Shown piece after piece: positions 15,575 to 24,514 of a stretch of DNA of 31,097 nucleotides (positions are counted from its first letter, which is position 1; each line of letters opens with the position of its first letter). The position numbers and the translations under genes were made by a program. Source of the stretch: JASLPR01 sp964496475 (GTDB lineage: Bacteria; Chloroflexota; UBA11872; VXNJ01); NCBI GenBank assembly GCA_964496475.1, contig CAZBZS010000027.1:1-31097 (forward strand), given 5' to 3'. The notes beneath the pieces were generated by a model. That model searched no databases, was not told the DNA's origin, and worked only from the letters and a program-made list of their open reading frames with translations.

Positions 15575-15653
15575 GTCCGCTCGCGATCCTTCTAGTGGGT
15601 ACTAAATCGACCAAGCTGGCCTCGTCGAGACCAATCGAATGTGAACCTACGAA

Positions 15654-15681
15654 TTGTAGCCCGGCAGGGATTTGCTAAGAT
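15654..15681 (+). promoter_or_regulatory. Probable promoter of tRNA-Glu
   Basis: TTGTAG (15654-15659) and TAAGAT (15676-15681) are separated by 16 bases. They match the sigma-70 consensus at three and four of six positions. The -10 box ends 10 bases before the mature tRNA 5' end, which is a typical placement. Confidence 0.45.
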
Positions 15682-15691
15682 CAAAATCCAC

Positions 15692-15768
15692 GGCGCATTC
15701 GTCTAGTGGCCCAGGACATCGCCCTCTCAAGGCGAAGATCGCGGGTTCGAATCCCGCATGCGCTACCA
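15692..15768 (+). tRNA. tRNA-Glu (anticodon CTC)
   Basis: A complete cloverleaf of 77 bases. The acceptor arm is GGCGCAT with ATGCGCT, with one G-U pair, followed by discriminator A and an encoded CCA. The anticodon stem is TCGCC/GGCGA around the loop CTCTCAA, which gives anticodon CTC at 15726-15728. The T arm is GCGGG-TTCGAAT-CCCGC. It decodes GAG, a favoured Glu codon in GC-rich genes. Confidence 0.97.
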
Positions 15769-15818
15769 GGGCCCTCATTCTCTTGACCGCCGCGCCGCGA
15801 CCGTTCCCTGCAAGCGTG

Positions 15819-16079
15819 TTATCCGTTTGGGGCATCCGCCGGGTCGGAGCCTCGCAACTCACCCGCCCGGGCGGCCAGATCGCGAGCCTGGGACGCCAGG
15901 TCTGGGTCCAGCTCATAGCCCACGGCCCGCGCCCCTCCCCTGGCCGTGCTCAGCAGCACCCGTCCATCCCCGGATCACAGATCCACCAATCTCTCCCCGG
16001 CCCGCAGCTCGGCCAGGTTCAGTGCCTCCTCGATGTGCTCCACAGGCGTCGGTCGCCAGAAAACGGGTGAATCTGAACG
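15819..16079 (-). pseudogene. SAM-dependent methyltransferase remnant with TGA inside motif I
   Basis: Reading the minus strand from about 16079 gives a recognisable class I methyltransferase start: RPTPVEHIEEALNLAEL, then ERLVDL, a TGA (15975-15977), and SGDGRVLLSTARGGARAVG and YELDPDLASQARDLAARAG. The family has DLGSGDGR at this place, so one base change (GGA to TGA) put a stop in the SAM-binding loop. There is no plausible start codon upstream, and the frame ends at 15819 only about 50 residues after the lesion, so the catalytic C-terminal part is missing. The remnant sits between two tRNA genes on the opposite strand. I judge it dead. The nearest family is the small PTP-motif methyltransferases that resemble protein-lysine or PCMT-type enzymes; the substrate is unknown. 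Confidence 0.75.
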
Positions 16080-16224
16080 CTCCCATCACATTATTTGCTC
16101 ACGGAACACTCCGAACCCCTGGACGATGTCAGCGACTCGTGCGGGAAGAGTGATCGCCGGAGCGCATAAAATCAGAGCGCCCGGGGCCTCCCGATCCTCA
16201 TAAAGTCGTCGGGCAACCGCGAAT

Positions 16225-16299
16225 CCCCCCATAGCTCAGAGGATAGAGCATTGGTTTCCTAAACCATGTGCGCAGGTTCGAGTCCTGCTGGGGGGACCA
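16225..16299 (+). tRNA. tRNA-Arg (anticodon CCT)
   Basis: A 75-base cloverleaf. The acceptor arm is CCCCCCA with TGGGGGG, a perfect seven pairs, then A and encoded CCA. The D arm is GCTC/GAGC. The anticodon stem TTGGT/ACCAT has one T-T mismatch at its top and encloses TTCCTAA, giving CCT at 16258-16260. The T arm is GCAGG-TTCGAGT-CCTGC. It decodes the rare Arg codon AGG. Confidence 0.95.
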
Positions 16300-16505
16300 T
16301 CAATTCACAGGTTTGACGATTCTCGATGCGACCAACCTGCCCTCCCGATCACGTCTCGTTGCGAAGCCGAACGGTAGGTTGTACGCGCCCAGCCGCAAGT
16401 GTATGGTCGGCCTCTAGCCCATCCTGGGGCGCTGCCAGTGGGCAGGACCGGGCGCAGGTAGCGCACGATCCTCAGAAGCGCATGAGTCGAGGAGAAGTAG
16501 CCCTC

Positions 16506-19190
16506 ATGCGGAATGCTCTAAATTCACGCTGGCCAGTCCTCAAGACCTACGACGCCAATCACCTCCTGCGCATCGCCCTTCCCCTCGGCGGAATCGGCAC
16601 CGGCACGGTGTCGCTCGGCGGACCAGGTGACCTGCGGGATTGGGAAATCGTCAACCGCCCCGCCAAGGGCTGGCGACCCGGCGACCGCCGCCCCGGCCTA
16701 GCCCGCGCCTCCGTGTTCCAACAGCGCACCAACACCTTCTTCGCCCTCTACTCCCGACCCGAAGGCGGCGATTCCGTCGTGCGGGCCCTCGAAGGCCCCG
16801 TCGATCCCACCGAGTACGAAGGCTCCCACGGCGCCCGCGCCACCAACAGCCGCCTGCCCCGTTTTCGAGACGCCCAATTCCACGCCGCCTACCCCTTCGG
16901 ACAGGTCACATTGTCCGACCCGGCCGTCCCGCTGAACGTCCGCCTCGAAGCCTTCAACCCGCTCATCCCCGGCGACACCGACGCTAGCAGCATCCCGACC
17001 GCCGTCTTTCGCTTCGTCCTCTCCAATCCCGGATCCAGCTCTGTCGATGCCGCCGTCTGCGGCAGCCTCGAGAATTTCATCGGCACCGACGGCTTCCTCG
17101 GCGAGCCGTCCAAGAACACCAACGAATTTCGCGACGACGGCGTCCGCGGCATCTTCATGCAGGCCGGCGACGTCCCGGTCAACAGTGAGCAGTGGGGTAC
17201 TGTGGCCCTCACCACCACTGCCACCGATGTCACCCATCGCACCACCTGGCCCATCCTCACCTGGGGCGACAGTCTGCTCGATTTCTGGGACGACTTTTCC
17301 GACGACGGCCGCCTCGAGCCCCGCTCCGCCGCACCGGCCGAAGGCCGCCCGCTAATGGAATTTGAAAAAGGCGTCACCGACTCCCCCATCGGCTCGCTCT
17401 CCGCCTCCGTCAACGTCCCCGCCGGCAAGACCGTCGAGGTCACCTTCCTGCTCACCTGGCACTTCCCGAATCGCCTCACCTGGGACCAGACCCGCCAGTG
17501 CGGGCCCGACGCCATGACCCACGAGATGTCCCGGCTAGCCTCCGACCAAACCCGCCAGTGCGGGCCCGACGGCAACGGCGACTGCGGCGACGACGAAGTC
17601 AGCAAGGATTACATCGGCAACTACTACACCACCCGGTACGCCGACGCCTGGGATGCTGCCGTCCGCACCGCCGGCTCCCTCGAAGATCTCGAGAATCGCA
17701 CTGTCGCCTTCGTCAGCGCCTTCGTGAACAGCGACCTGCCCGAAGTTGTCAAAGAGGCCGCGCTCTTCAACGTGAGCACCCTCCGCACCCAGACTTGCTT
17801 CCGCACCCCCGACGGCCGCTTTTACGGCTGGGAAGGCTGCTTTGACGATATGGGCTGCTGCCACGGCTCATGCACCCATGTGTGGAATTACGAGCAGTCC
17901 ACTGCCTTCCTCTTTGGCGACCTCGCCCGCACCATGCGCGATGTCGAATTCAGCCACGCCACCAACGACGCCGGGCTCATGTCCTTCCGCATCGACCTCC
18001 CCCTCACCGAGCGTTCCTTCGACTGGCATTTCGCCGCCGCCGACGGCCAGATGGGCTGCATCATGAAGCTCTACCGCGAATGGCAGCTCTCCGGTGACGA
18101 CGATTTCCTCCGCGACCAGTGGCCCGGCGCCAAACGCTCCCTCGAGTTCTGCTGGATCGACGGCGGCTGGGACGGCGACCAGGACGGCGTCATGGAAGGC
18201 TGCCAGCACAACACTATGGACGTCGAGTACTACGGACCCAACCCCCAGATGACCGGCTGGTATCTCGGCGCCCTCCGCTCCGCCGAGGAAATGGCCCTCT
18301 ACCTCAGTGACGACGACCTTGCCGCCAAATGCCGCCGGCTCTTCGAAAGCGGCCGCGATTGGATGGATGCCAACCTCTTCAACGGCGAGTACTACGAGCA
18401 CCAAGTCCGACCCCAACGTGACCCCAACAAAATCGCCCCTGGCCTCCGTCACGACACCATGGGCGCCCGCGACCTCAGCGATCCCGAGCTGCAACTCGCC
18501 TCCGGCTGCCTCGTCGACCAGCTGGTCGGCCAATCCTTCGCGCACGTCGCCGGCCTCGGCTACCTGCACGATCCCGACAACATCGCCGCCACCCTCCAGG
18601 CCATCATGAAATACAACTTCCGCGACAGCCTCAACAGCCACTTCAATCACATGCGCGACTTCGCCCTCGGCGACGAGGCCGCCCTCCTTATGGCCAGCTA
18701 CCCCAACCATCGCCCGGAGCGTCCCTTTCCCTACTACAACGAAGTCATGACCGGCTTCGAATACACCGCCGCCGTCGGCATGCTCTACGAAGGTCAAACC
18801 GAATCCGGCCTGCGCGTCATTGAGGCCATCCGCGACCGCTACGACGGCCTTCGCCGCAGCCCCTTCGATGAGGCTGAATGCGGCCACCATTACGCCCGCG
18901 CCATGATCGCCTGGGCGGCCGTCGTCGCCCTGACCGGCTTCCAGTACTCCGGCGTGAGCAAGTCGATGACCTTCGCCGCCCGCCCCGGTTCCCATTTCTG
19001 GTCCAACGGTTCCGCCTGGGGCGTCTGTCGTCAGTCTGGTTCCAACGGCTCTACCGACGTCGAGCTCGAGGTCCTCAGCGGCTCAGTCGAGCTCTCCCGT
19101 TTCAGTCTCACCGGCCAAGGCGATTTGACATTCGATCCGGCCAAACCAGTCAGCGCCGGCGAGACGATTCAGATGAGCCTGCAAGCCTGA
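16506..19190 (+). CDS. GH116-type beta-glucosidase / glucosylceramidase-like enzyme
   Basis: An 894-residue glycoside hydrolase resembling bile-acid beta-glucosidase GBA2 (GH116). I choose the ATG at 16506 because GAGGAGAAG (16489-16497) is at correct spacing; the frame is open further upstream but without family similarity. The N-terminal beta-sandwich domain starts RIALPLGGIGTGTVSLGG. The catalytic (alpha/alpha)6 domain contains SCTHVWNYEQSTAFLF, with E463 the probable nucleophile, and NTMDVEYYGPNPQMTGWYLG, with D572 the probable acid/base. I see no signal peptide, so it is probably cytoplasmic and acts on imported beta-glucosides or beta-xylosides. An unusual insert at about residues 327-356 carries a duplicated DQTRQCGPD. 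Codon use is strongly GC-biased, like its neighbours. It follows tRNA-Arg and no transporter is adjacent. Confidence 0.88.
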   Translation: MRNALNSRWPVLKTYDANHLLRIALPLGGIGTGTVSLGGPGDLRDWEIVNRPAKGWRPGDRRPGLARASVFQQRTNTFFALYSRPEGGDSVVRALEGPVDPTEYEGSHGARATNSRLPRFRDAQFHAAYPFGQVTLSDPAVPLNVRLEAFNPLIPGDTDASSIPTAVFRFVLSNPGSSSVDAAVCGSLENFIGTDGFLGEPSKNTNEFRDDGVRGIFMQAGDVPVNSEQWGTVALTTTATDVTHRTTWPILTWGDSLLDFWDDFSDDGRLEPRSAAPAEGRPLMEFEKGVTDSPIGSLSASVNVPAGKTVEVTFLLTWHFPNRLTWDQTRQCGPDAMTHEMSRLASDQTRQCGPDGNGDCGDDEVSKDYIGNYYTTRYADAWDAAVRTAGSLEDLENRTVAFVSAFVNSDLPEVVKEAALFNVSTLRTQTCFRTPDGRFYGWEGCFDDMGCCHGSCTHVWNYEQSTAFLFGDLARTMRDVEFSHATNDAGLMSFRIDLPLTERSFDWHFAAADGQMGCIMKLYREWQLSGDDDFLRDQWPGAKRSLEFCWIDGGWDGDQDGVMEGCQHNTMDVEYYGPNPQMTGWYLGALRSAEEMALYLSDDDLAAKCRRLFESGRDWMDANLFNGEYYEHQVRPQRDPNKIAPGLRHDTMGARDLSDPELQLASGCLVDQLVGQSFAHVAGLGYLHDPDNIAATLQAIMKYNFRDSLNSHFNHMRDFALGDEAALLMASYPNHRPERPFPYYNEVMTGFEYTAAVGMLYEGQTESGLRVIEAIRDRYDGLRRSPFDEAECGHHYARAMIAWAAVVALTGFQYSGVSKSMTFAARPGSHFWSNGSAWGVCRQSGSNGSTDVELEVLSGSVELSRFSLTGQGDLTFDPAKPVSAGETIQMSLQA
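17484..17571 (+). repeat. 28-base direct repeat within the GH116 gene
   Basis: GACCAGACCCGCCAGTGCGG at 17484 continues to 17511 and recurs at 17544-17571 with one mismatch in 28 bases. The offset is 60 bases, so the frame is kept. Both copies encode DQTRQCGPD. The sequence between them shows no similarity to what follows the second copy, so this is not a simple 60-base tandem duplication. Confidence 0.85.
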
Positions 19191-19416
19191 GCCCCTCCAC
19201 CTGCTCGCGCCGCCTGATCCGGCACGACCAATAGACCGACGCGCCCTCCTCACGGATCGGGCGGTGGGTCTCGGGCGGAGTACCGACGCCGAAGCCTGAT
19301 CCTCCGGGAGTTCCGGCCGGATACGTCGCTTCCGCTCGCCGCTTACGTTACCGGCCAGACTCTCGGAATCGCGACCTGCCGGTTTCGGCCCGGGCGATTG
19401 TTTGGCTACCGCTCGC

Positions 19417-19755
19417 CTATTGCCCTGGCAGAATGTTGTTCAGCGCCGCCACTGCCAGGATGACCGCCGTGGCTACCGTGGCTCCACCCATCGCAAGATA
19501 GGTAAATACACGGTTGTCATAGCGCAGATGCATGTAATAGAGGATCACGCCCGCCGCCTTCAAAAACATCAATATGAATAATGAAGTAGTCAAAAATCCA
19601 AGCGGGAACGACTGAAACGTTATCGCTATCTCCAGAATCGTGACGACAAAAAGGAATACCGCTATCCCGACATAGTTTGGATTGACGTGAGTGGGTTCCT
19701 CCCGCGCAGACGCGGAGTGGCCGGTCGGTTCGACGGACACCGTGGACTCCTTCAC
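19417..19755 (-). CDS. ctaF: Cytochrome c oxidase subunit IV, prokaryotic type
   Basis: A 112-residue membrane protein with three predicted helices: about 28-47, 54-73 and 85-106. The middle helix region LKAAGVILYYMHLRYDNR carries the K-x-x-x-V/I-x-x-x-F/Y-M-H-L pattern of prokaryotic oxidase subunit IV (COX4_pro). It is the last gene of the cta operon, seven bases after ctaE. It is an accessory subunit with no redox centre that helps stabilise the complex. The identity rests on helix pattern, MHL motif and position. Confidence 0.88.
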   Translation of the reverse strand: MKESTVSVEPTGHSASAREEPTHVNPNYVGIAVFLFVVTILEIAITFQSFPLGFLTTSLFILMFLKAAGVILYYMHLRYDNRVFTYLAMGGATVATAVILAVAALNNILPGQ

Positions 19756-19762
19756 AACGACC

Positions 19763-20374
19763 TCAAACGGCCGGGAGCAGGTAGATCAGGGTGAATATGA
19801 ACACCCACACCAGGTCGACGAAGTGCCAGTAAAGACCGCATATCTCCACGGATACGAAACTGTGATTGTCGCTGGAGACGTGCTCGCCAGGCTCAATATC
19901 CTTGCCCACCCGGAATATCAGCAGGAAGGCAAACCAGATCACGCCGATCACGACGTGCAGCCCGTGAAAGCCCGTGAGGGCGAAGAACGCCCCGCCAAAC
20001 AGGCTGCTGCCCATACCGAGACCCTCCAGACCAAAGGTCGTAAACTCGAACGCTTGAATGCCCATGAAAATCAGCCCGAGCCCCGCTGTCGCGCCGATCC
20101 AGAGCCTGTATTGCTTCATTCGACCGCTCCGAATCGCCGCCAATGCGAGCACCATTGTGAGGCTGCTCATCAGCAGTACGAACGCCCCGGCGCCCGTAAG
20201 GTTGATGTCCAGATCCTCAGGCCCGAGGCCGCCTTCGCTAGACCCGCGCCAGCGGAAGAAATTTGCTATCAGCGTGCCGAAGAAGATCGACTCCGAGCCG
20301 ATGAACGTCCACATCCCCAGCTTTCGCATGTCCAGGCCCAGGCTGGTGGCCGGGTGTCCGCCTTGCGCCGCCAT
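19763..20374 (-). CDS. ctaE: Cytochrome c oxidase subunit III
   Basis: A 203-residue integral membrane protein with five predicted helices, the short form common in caa3-type oxidases. Typical subunit III features are FIGSESIFFGTLIANFFRWR near the N-terminus, LTGFHGLHVVIGVIW in the middle and CGLYWHFVDLVWVFIFTLIY at the end, with the conserved His and Glu residues. Its ATG overlaps the ctaD stop by one base (TGATG), so the subunits are co-translated. It has no cofactors; in related enzymes it supports proton uptake and stability of subunit I. Confidence 0.95.
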   Translation of the reverse strand: MAAQGGHPATSLGLDMRKLGMWTFIGSESIFFGTLIANFFRWRGSSEGGLGPEDLDINLTGAGAFVLLMSSLTMVLALAAIRSGRMKQYRLWIGATAGLGLIFMGIQAFEFTTFGLEGLGMGSSLFGGAFFALTGFHGLHVVIGVIWFAFLLIFRVGKDIEPGEHVSSDNHSFVSVEICGLYWHFVDLVWVFIFTLIYLLPAV

Positions 20375-22221
20375 CAGTGCCCCACCCCCGATCCGCTGGG
20401 ACGGGCCGGCGGGCCGACCGTCGACTCCTGCGTCCAGGCGAATACTCCGTAGAAGACCATTACAAAGCCGACTGCGCTCATCGGATACGAGTAAATGACG
20501 CCCGCGGCCCCCAACGCAAGTCCCAGCGCCACAATTATCGGCCAGTAGGAGGGAGCGGGCATGTGAATATCGCTCTCCGCCGCGGCCGCGTCCACTGGAA
20601 CCGGCGATCCCTCGTACTTACCATCCCACACAGGCCGGTTGCTGCCGATCACGGGCACCGCATCGAAATTGTGGACCGCCGGCGGCGAGGTCGTTGCCCA
20701 TTCCAGCGTGGCCCCGTCCCAGGGATCGTCCCCGGCCGATCTTTCGCCCCGCAATCCCCTCAACAGGACGTAGATGAACAGCAGGAAGCTAACCGCGGTC
20801 AGGTAGGCGCCCGCTGTGGCCAGCAAATTCCAGCCGTCCCAGCCCTGCCCGGAGACGTAGCTGTAAACCCTTCGCGGCATCCCGTCATTGCCCAGGACAT
20901 GCATCGGCCCGAAGGTCAGGTTGAATCCCAAGAACGCGAGGAACCAGTGAATCTTGCCGAGCCGCTCATTCAGTATTCGTCCCGTCAGCTTCGGCCACCA
21001 GTAGTAAATCCCGGCGAGGATTCCAAACACCGATCCACCAAACAACACGTAGTGAAGATGCGCTACGATGAAGTAGGTGTCGGTGTGCTGCAGGTCAACC
21101 GGCGACGCCGCGTGCATCATCCCGCTCAACCCGCCGATCGTGAACAGGGCGACAAAACTGACGGCAAACAGCATCGCCGTCGTGATCTTGATCGACGCCC
21201 GAAATAGCGTCGCCGACCAGTTCAACACCTTCACTCCCGTTGGAATCGCGATGAGCATCGTGATCGCGGTGAACACGCCGTTCGCGATCGGCCCTAGCCC
21301 CACCGAAAACATGTGATGCGCCCACACCGCGAACCCAAGGAACCCGATGGATATTCCAGAAAAGACCACCGCGGTATATCCAAAAAGCGGTTTTCGGGCG
21401 AACGTCGGCAGTACCTCGGACACAATGCCCATGGGAGGCAAAATCAGGACGTATACCTCCGGGTGGCCCATGAACCAAAACAGATGCTGCCACATCACCG
21501 GATCGCCGCCCGCGGCCGGATTGAAGAACCCTGTGCCAACCAGCCGGTCGGTCAGCAAAAGGACCGCCGCCACTGTAAACGGCGGAAACGCGAACAAAAT
21601 CAGGAAAGACGTCACCAGCGTCATCCAGGTGAACACGGGCATCCGAGTCATTTTCATCCCCGGCGCCCGCAGATTGAGGATCGTGACGATGAAGTTGACC
21701 GACGAGATGATGGAAGACGTCCCCAGTACTGCTAGGCCAAGAATCCAGTGTTCCATCCCGGTCCCGGGCGAGAACTCTTTCCCCGTCAGCGGCGGGTACG
21801 CGAACCAGCCGCCGTCCGGGGCGCCGGTAAAGAAGCTCAGATTCAGGAAAATCGCTCCAAACAGGAACATCCAGAAGCTGAGCGCATTCAGTCTTGGGAA
21901 GGCCACGTCCCGGGCCCCGATGTGCAGAGGCACCAGCAGGTTAAAAAACCCGGCGTTCAGCGGCATTATGGCCACGAAAATCATCGATACACCGTGCATC
22001 GTGAAAAGCTGGTTGTACAGGGCGCCATCGATTACGGCACCATCGGGCTGCGCCAGCTGGGTGCGCATGATCATCGCCTCTATCCCGGCGATAGCGAAAA
22101 ACGCCGCCGCCGAAAACAGATAAAGCTTGGCGATCCGCTTGTGGTCCACGGTTGTGATCCAGCTCCACACATCGGTTTGCCACGTCCGGGTCGCAGGAAG
22201 GCTCTGGGTCAGGGTCGCCAC
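20374..22221 (-). CDS. ctaD: Cytochrome c oxidase subunit I
   Basis: A 615-residue, roughly 12-helix catalytic subunit with the haem a / haem a3-CuB site, reducing oxygen and pumping protons at the plasma membrane. WFMGHPEVYVLILP in helix VI gives the CuB-ligand His, the channel Glu and the cross-linked Tyr, which places it in the A1 type of haem-copper oxidases. VWAHHMFSVGL supplies the two further CuB histidines, and DTYFIVAHLHYVLFGG the two haem ligands of helix X. TMHGVSMIF in helix II contains the other haem a ligand. It starts with GTG, overlapping the ctaC TAG by one base. A C-terminal extension of about 100 residues adds two more hydrophobic segments. All key residues I looked for are present. 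Confidence 0.98.
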   Translation of the reverse strand: MATLTQSLPATRTWQTDVWSWITTVDHKRIAKLYLFSAAAFFAIAGIEAMIMRTQLAQPDGAVIDGALYNQLFTMHGVSMIFVAIMPLNAGFFNLLVPLHIGARDVAFPRLNALSFWMFLFGAIFLNLSFFTGAPDGGWFAYPPLTGKEFSPGTGMEHWILGLAVLGTSSIISSVNFIVTILNLRAPGMKMTRMPVFTWMTLVTSFLILFAFPPFTVAAVLLLTDRLVGTGFFNPAAGGDPVMWQHLFWFMGHPEVYVLILPPMGIVSEVLPTFARKPLFGYTAVVFSGISIGFLGFAVWAHHMFSVGLGPIANGVFTAITMLIAIPTGVKVLNWSATLFRASIKITTAMLFAVSFVALFTIGGLSGMMHAASPVDLQHTDTYFIVAHLHYVLFGGSVFGILAGIYYWWPKLTGRILNERLGKIHWFLAFLGFNLTFGPMHVLGNDGMPRRVYSYVSGQGWDGWNLLATAGAYLTAVSFLLFIYVLLRGLRGERSAGDDPWDGATLEWATTSPPAVHNFDAVPVIGSNRPVWDGKYEGSPVPVDAAAAESDIHMPAPSYWPIIVALGLALGAAGVIYSYPMSAVGFVMVFYGVFAWTQESTVGPPARPSGSGVGH

Positions 22222-23321
22222 TAGCGCATGCTCTCCAGATAGGTCACTAAGTCCGCTATGTCATCCTCGCTCAGGACGGCTGGCACGTCGCCCACAGCCA
22301 CCCCGAGCGTGGGCATGAGGACCCCGGGTTTCAGCTGTGAAGGGTCGCGTATCCATTCCGCCATCGTATCCGGCGTGTGAATCACGGTCCCGCCACCCAG
22401 CGTAGTCCTCGCGCCGATACCCGTCAGTTCAGGTCCTATTTGGCCAAAAGTGGCGGCTGTGCCGCGAATCGAATGGCAGGCCGCGCAGTTTGTCTGAAAT
22501 ACCTGAGCTCCCGGCGACGTAGCCAGCGCCGGGTCGGCGCCGGTCACCTGCATCTCTACCCAGCTGTCGAACTCGGCTGGGCTCACGACAAACGCCGACA
22601 TTCGCATCTGCCCATGGGCCAGTCCGCAGAATTCAGAGCACTGCCCCGGATACACTCCTGCCTTTTCCGGAATGAAATTCAATCGGGTCACCGTCCCCGG
22701 CACCACATCCTGTTTCCCGGAGAGGCTGGGAAACCAGAAGCTGTGGATTACGTCGTTTGACGCCAACCGCAAATCGACCTCTTGCCCGATCGGCAGATAT
22801 AGCTCGTTAGCTGTCACCACGTCCAGCTCCGGATAGGTGAACTCCCACCACCACTGATTGGCGGTCACTTCCACTATTAGCGCCCCGCTGCCGGGCGCTT
22901 CCGCCCGCACCGCCATCGTCCTAAATGTCATCACTGCCAGTACCACCACAATGAACGCCGACGCGACCATCCAGGTTATCTCCAGCCGCGTGTGGCCATG
23001 AATCTGTACAGGTATGTCGTCGTTTCCCGGCCGATATCGGAACTTGATCATCGAGAAGACCAAGAACCCCACCACCGCCAAAAAGATGACCAGCGCGATC
23101 CACAAGATCGGCACCATCAGATTGAGAATTAGCCGGGCATCGTCCCCGGCCGGTTCCATGATCGTCTGCGGCAATTCGCCACACCCGGAAAGCACCAACG
23201 AACTGACCGCTGCCAAGAATCCAGCAAAAAAGCGGACAGCGCGGTAGCGCCGCCGCTGCGGAACCTTTGTTTCGCCCGCATTTCGATTTACGAGCGAGTT
23301 CAATCGATACAGATCATGCAC
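22221..23321 (-). CDS. ctaC: Cytochrome c oxidase subunit II with fused cytochrome c domain (caa3 type)
   Basis: A 366-residue subunit with a lipoprotein signal (lipobox LSGC, C47), two membrane helices (about 66-91 and 117-135), and an external cupredoxin domain. The CuA ligands are H193, C228, E230, C232, H236 and M239, in CSEFCGLAHGQM. Residues about 270-366 form a cytochrome c domain with haem motif CAACH (279-283) and likely Met ligand M336. The fusion defines a caa3-type oxidase that can take electrons without a separate soluble cytochrome c. The ATG at 23321 gives a long leader before the signal; an internal TTG (L7) is an alternative start. It follows ctaG by 157 bases and overlaps ctaD by one. 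Confidence 0.97.
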   Translation of the reverse strand: MHDLYRLNSLVNRNAGETKVPQRRRYRAVRFFAGFLAAVSSLVLSGCGELPQTIMEPAGDDARLILNLMVPILWIALVIFLAVVGFLVFSMIKFRYRPGNDDIPVQIHGHTRLEITWMVASAFIVVVLAVMTFRTMAVRAEAPGSGALIVEVTANQWWWEFTYPELDVVTANELYLPIGQEVDLRLASNDVIHSFWFPSLSGKQDVVPGTVTRLNFIPEKAGVYPGQCSEFCGLAHGQMRMSAFVVSPAEFDSWVEMQVTGADPALATSPGAQVFQTNCAACHSIRGTAATFGQIGPELTGIGARTTLGGGTVIHTPDTMAEWIRDPSQLKPGVLMPTLGVAVGDVPAVLSEDDIADLVTYLESMR

Positions 23322-23478
23322 TCCCCGGAGACCACACGTTTTCGGCTGGCTGAATACGCCATATTCCTATTATCCGAAAGCTCGTTCACCAAAATCGCAG
23401 AATTCTAAACCATATGGGTGACGCGGGTGTGTTCCTCCCCAAACGTGGGGGCCGGCGCCGCCCTGCTCCTCGGCATGA

Positions 23479-24339
23479 TCAGCCTGCCGATGGCATCTGC
23501 CTCTCGGGTCGATCGCTTTTCGTCTCGCTGTCGAACCAGCGATAGAAGATGACCCCCATCACCAGCCAGAAAATCAGCTTTCCCGGAACCCACATTATCA
23601 GGCCGCTTATCTCCTGGTCCCGCAACGCCGATAGGTTCCACAGTCGCGGCGCCAGCGCATAGCTCTCATAGATAACTTCCCGGGCAAACGTAATCATGGC
23701 GCCCAAGATCGACGTCGGGATTGGCAGCACGAAGAGGTAGGGAATAAGCCAGACCGGCTCGCTCCCTGGCAATGCGCGCGACCGGCTGAGCATCGGCCAC
23801 CACATCAATACTCCGGCGATCATGAAACTCAGATGCTCCAGATGGTGCACATGGCGGTCACCCAGTGCCGCCTCGAATGTCGCCGGCACGTGCCACGCAA
23901 TCAGAATGAATTGCGATATCAGCAGGGCCGCTATCGGGCGCGTCAGCCGGTACGCCACCACCCGCACCATCCGTTGTTGCACCAGCCGGTCGATCATCCA
24001 GCCCGGAACTCCCAGCAGAATCAAGGGCGACACCACGAGCACCAGGATCATGTGCTGGATCATGTGAACCCAGAACAGGTGCAACTCGCCGATCCCATCC
24101 AACGGGGACAGCAGGGTCACGAACAGGATTACCTGCGCACCCATGAAGCAGGCGACCCTCCACCCCACCACGCGGGCTCCCCAGTCATTACGGCGCCGCA
24201 GACGGCCGGAGGCGTACAGATATAGAGCTGCCGCCCCTATCAGGAGGCTAATCAGCACCGGGTCCAGCAGCCAGCCCGGGATTTCTCCGTCGCCGAGTTC
24301 TCGGTCCAGGTGGAACCGCAGCGCGCCCACGCCGTTCAT
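23479..24339 (-). CDS. ctaG: Cytochrome c oxidase assembly protein CtaG (caa3 type)
   Basis: A 286-residue protein with about seven predicted membrane helices. Family hallmarks are SPLDGIGELHLFWVHMIQHM, with its conserved Asp and His residues, and LIAWHVPATFEAAL with HHLEHLSFMIAGVLMWWP. The Bacillus-type CtaG family is needed for assembly of caa3 oxidase, probably in CuA or CuB maturation. It lies upstream of ctaC on the same strand, the expected place. Its ATG has no obvious ribosome site of its own, but a nine-codon frame with a strong site (GGAAGGAG) ends exactly across it, suggesting translational coupling. Confidence 0.93.
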   Translation of the reverse strand: MNGVGALRFHLDRELGDGEIPGWLLDPVLISLLIGAAALYLYASGRLRRRNDWGARVVGWRVACFMGAQVILFVTLLSPLDGIGELHLFWVHMIQHMILVLVVSPLILLGVPGWMIDRLVQQRMVRVVAYRLTRPIAALLISQFILIAWHVPATFEAALGDRHVHHLEHLSFMIAGVLMWWPMLSRSRALPGSEPVWLIPYLFVLPIPTSILGAMITFAREVIYESYALAPRLWNLSALRDQEISGLIMWVPGKLIFWLVMGVIFYRWFDSETKSDRPERQMPSAG

Positions 24340-24378
24340 CGCCGGCCCGACCCGGTCACGTGCATCTTGTCTCCTTCC
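24336..24378 (-). promoter_or_regulatory. Nine-codon leader frame overlapping the ctaG start
   Basis: On the minus strand GGAAGGAG (24371-24378) lies five bases before an ATG at 24365. This opens the frame MHVTGSGRR, whose TGA overlaps the ctaG ATG as ATGA (24336-24339). The site in front of ctaG itself is CGGGCCGGCG, which is not a ribosome site. Either ctaG is translated by re-initiation after this mini-frame, or the pattern is chance. Confidence 0.4.
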
Positions 24379-24514
24379 CTGAGCCTGGCGCCCTCCGAGA
24401 GGTCCACACTGACCGGCTTAGAACCGTCAGATCGCCTCGCCGGCACCCATCAAGCGACTACCTCGCCGCCGGGGCATGTGTCTCCAGGCCGGCGCCCACT
24501 TGCCGTTGCCCAGA

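Noticed and set aside
15692..16299. A tRNA-targeted integrated element between the two tRNAs
   Set aside because: There is no integrase, and no repeat of either tRNA 3' end was found; only a methyltransferase remnant lies there.
17868..18995. A 375-codon minus-strand frame inside the GH116 gene
   Set aside because: It is an antisense mirror of strongly GC-biased codons with a Gly/Val/Ala/Glu-rich product and no ribosome site.
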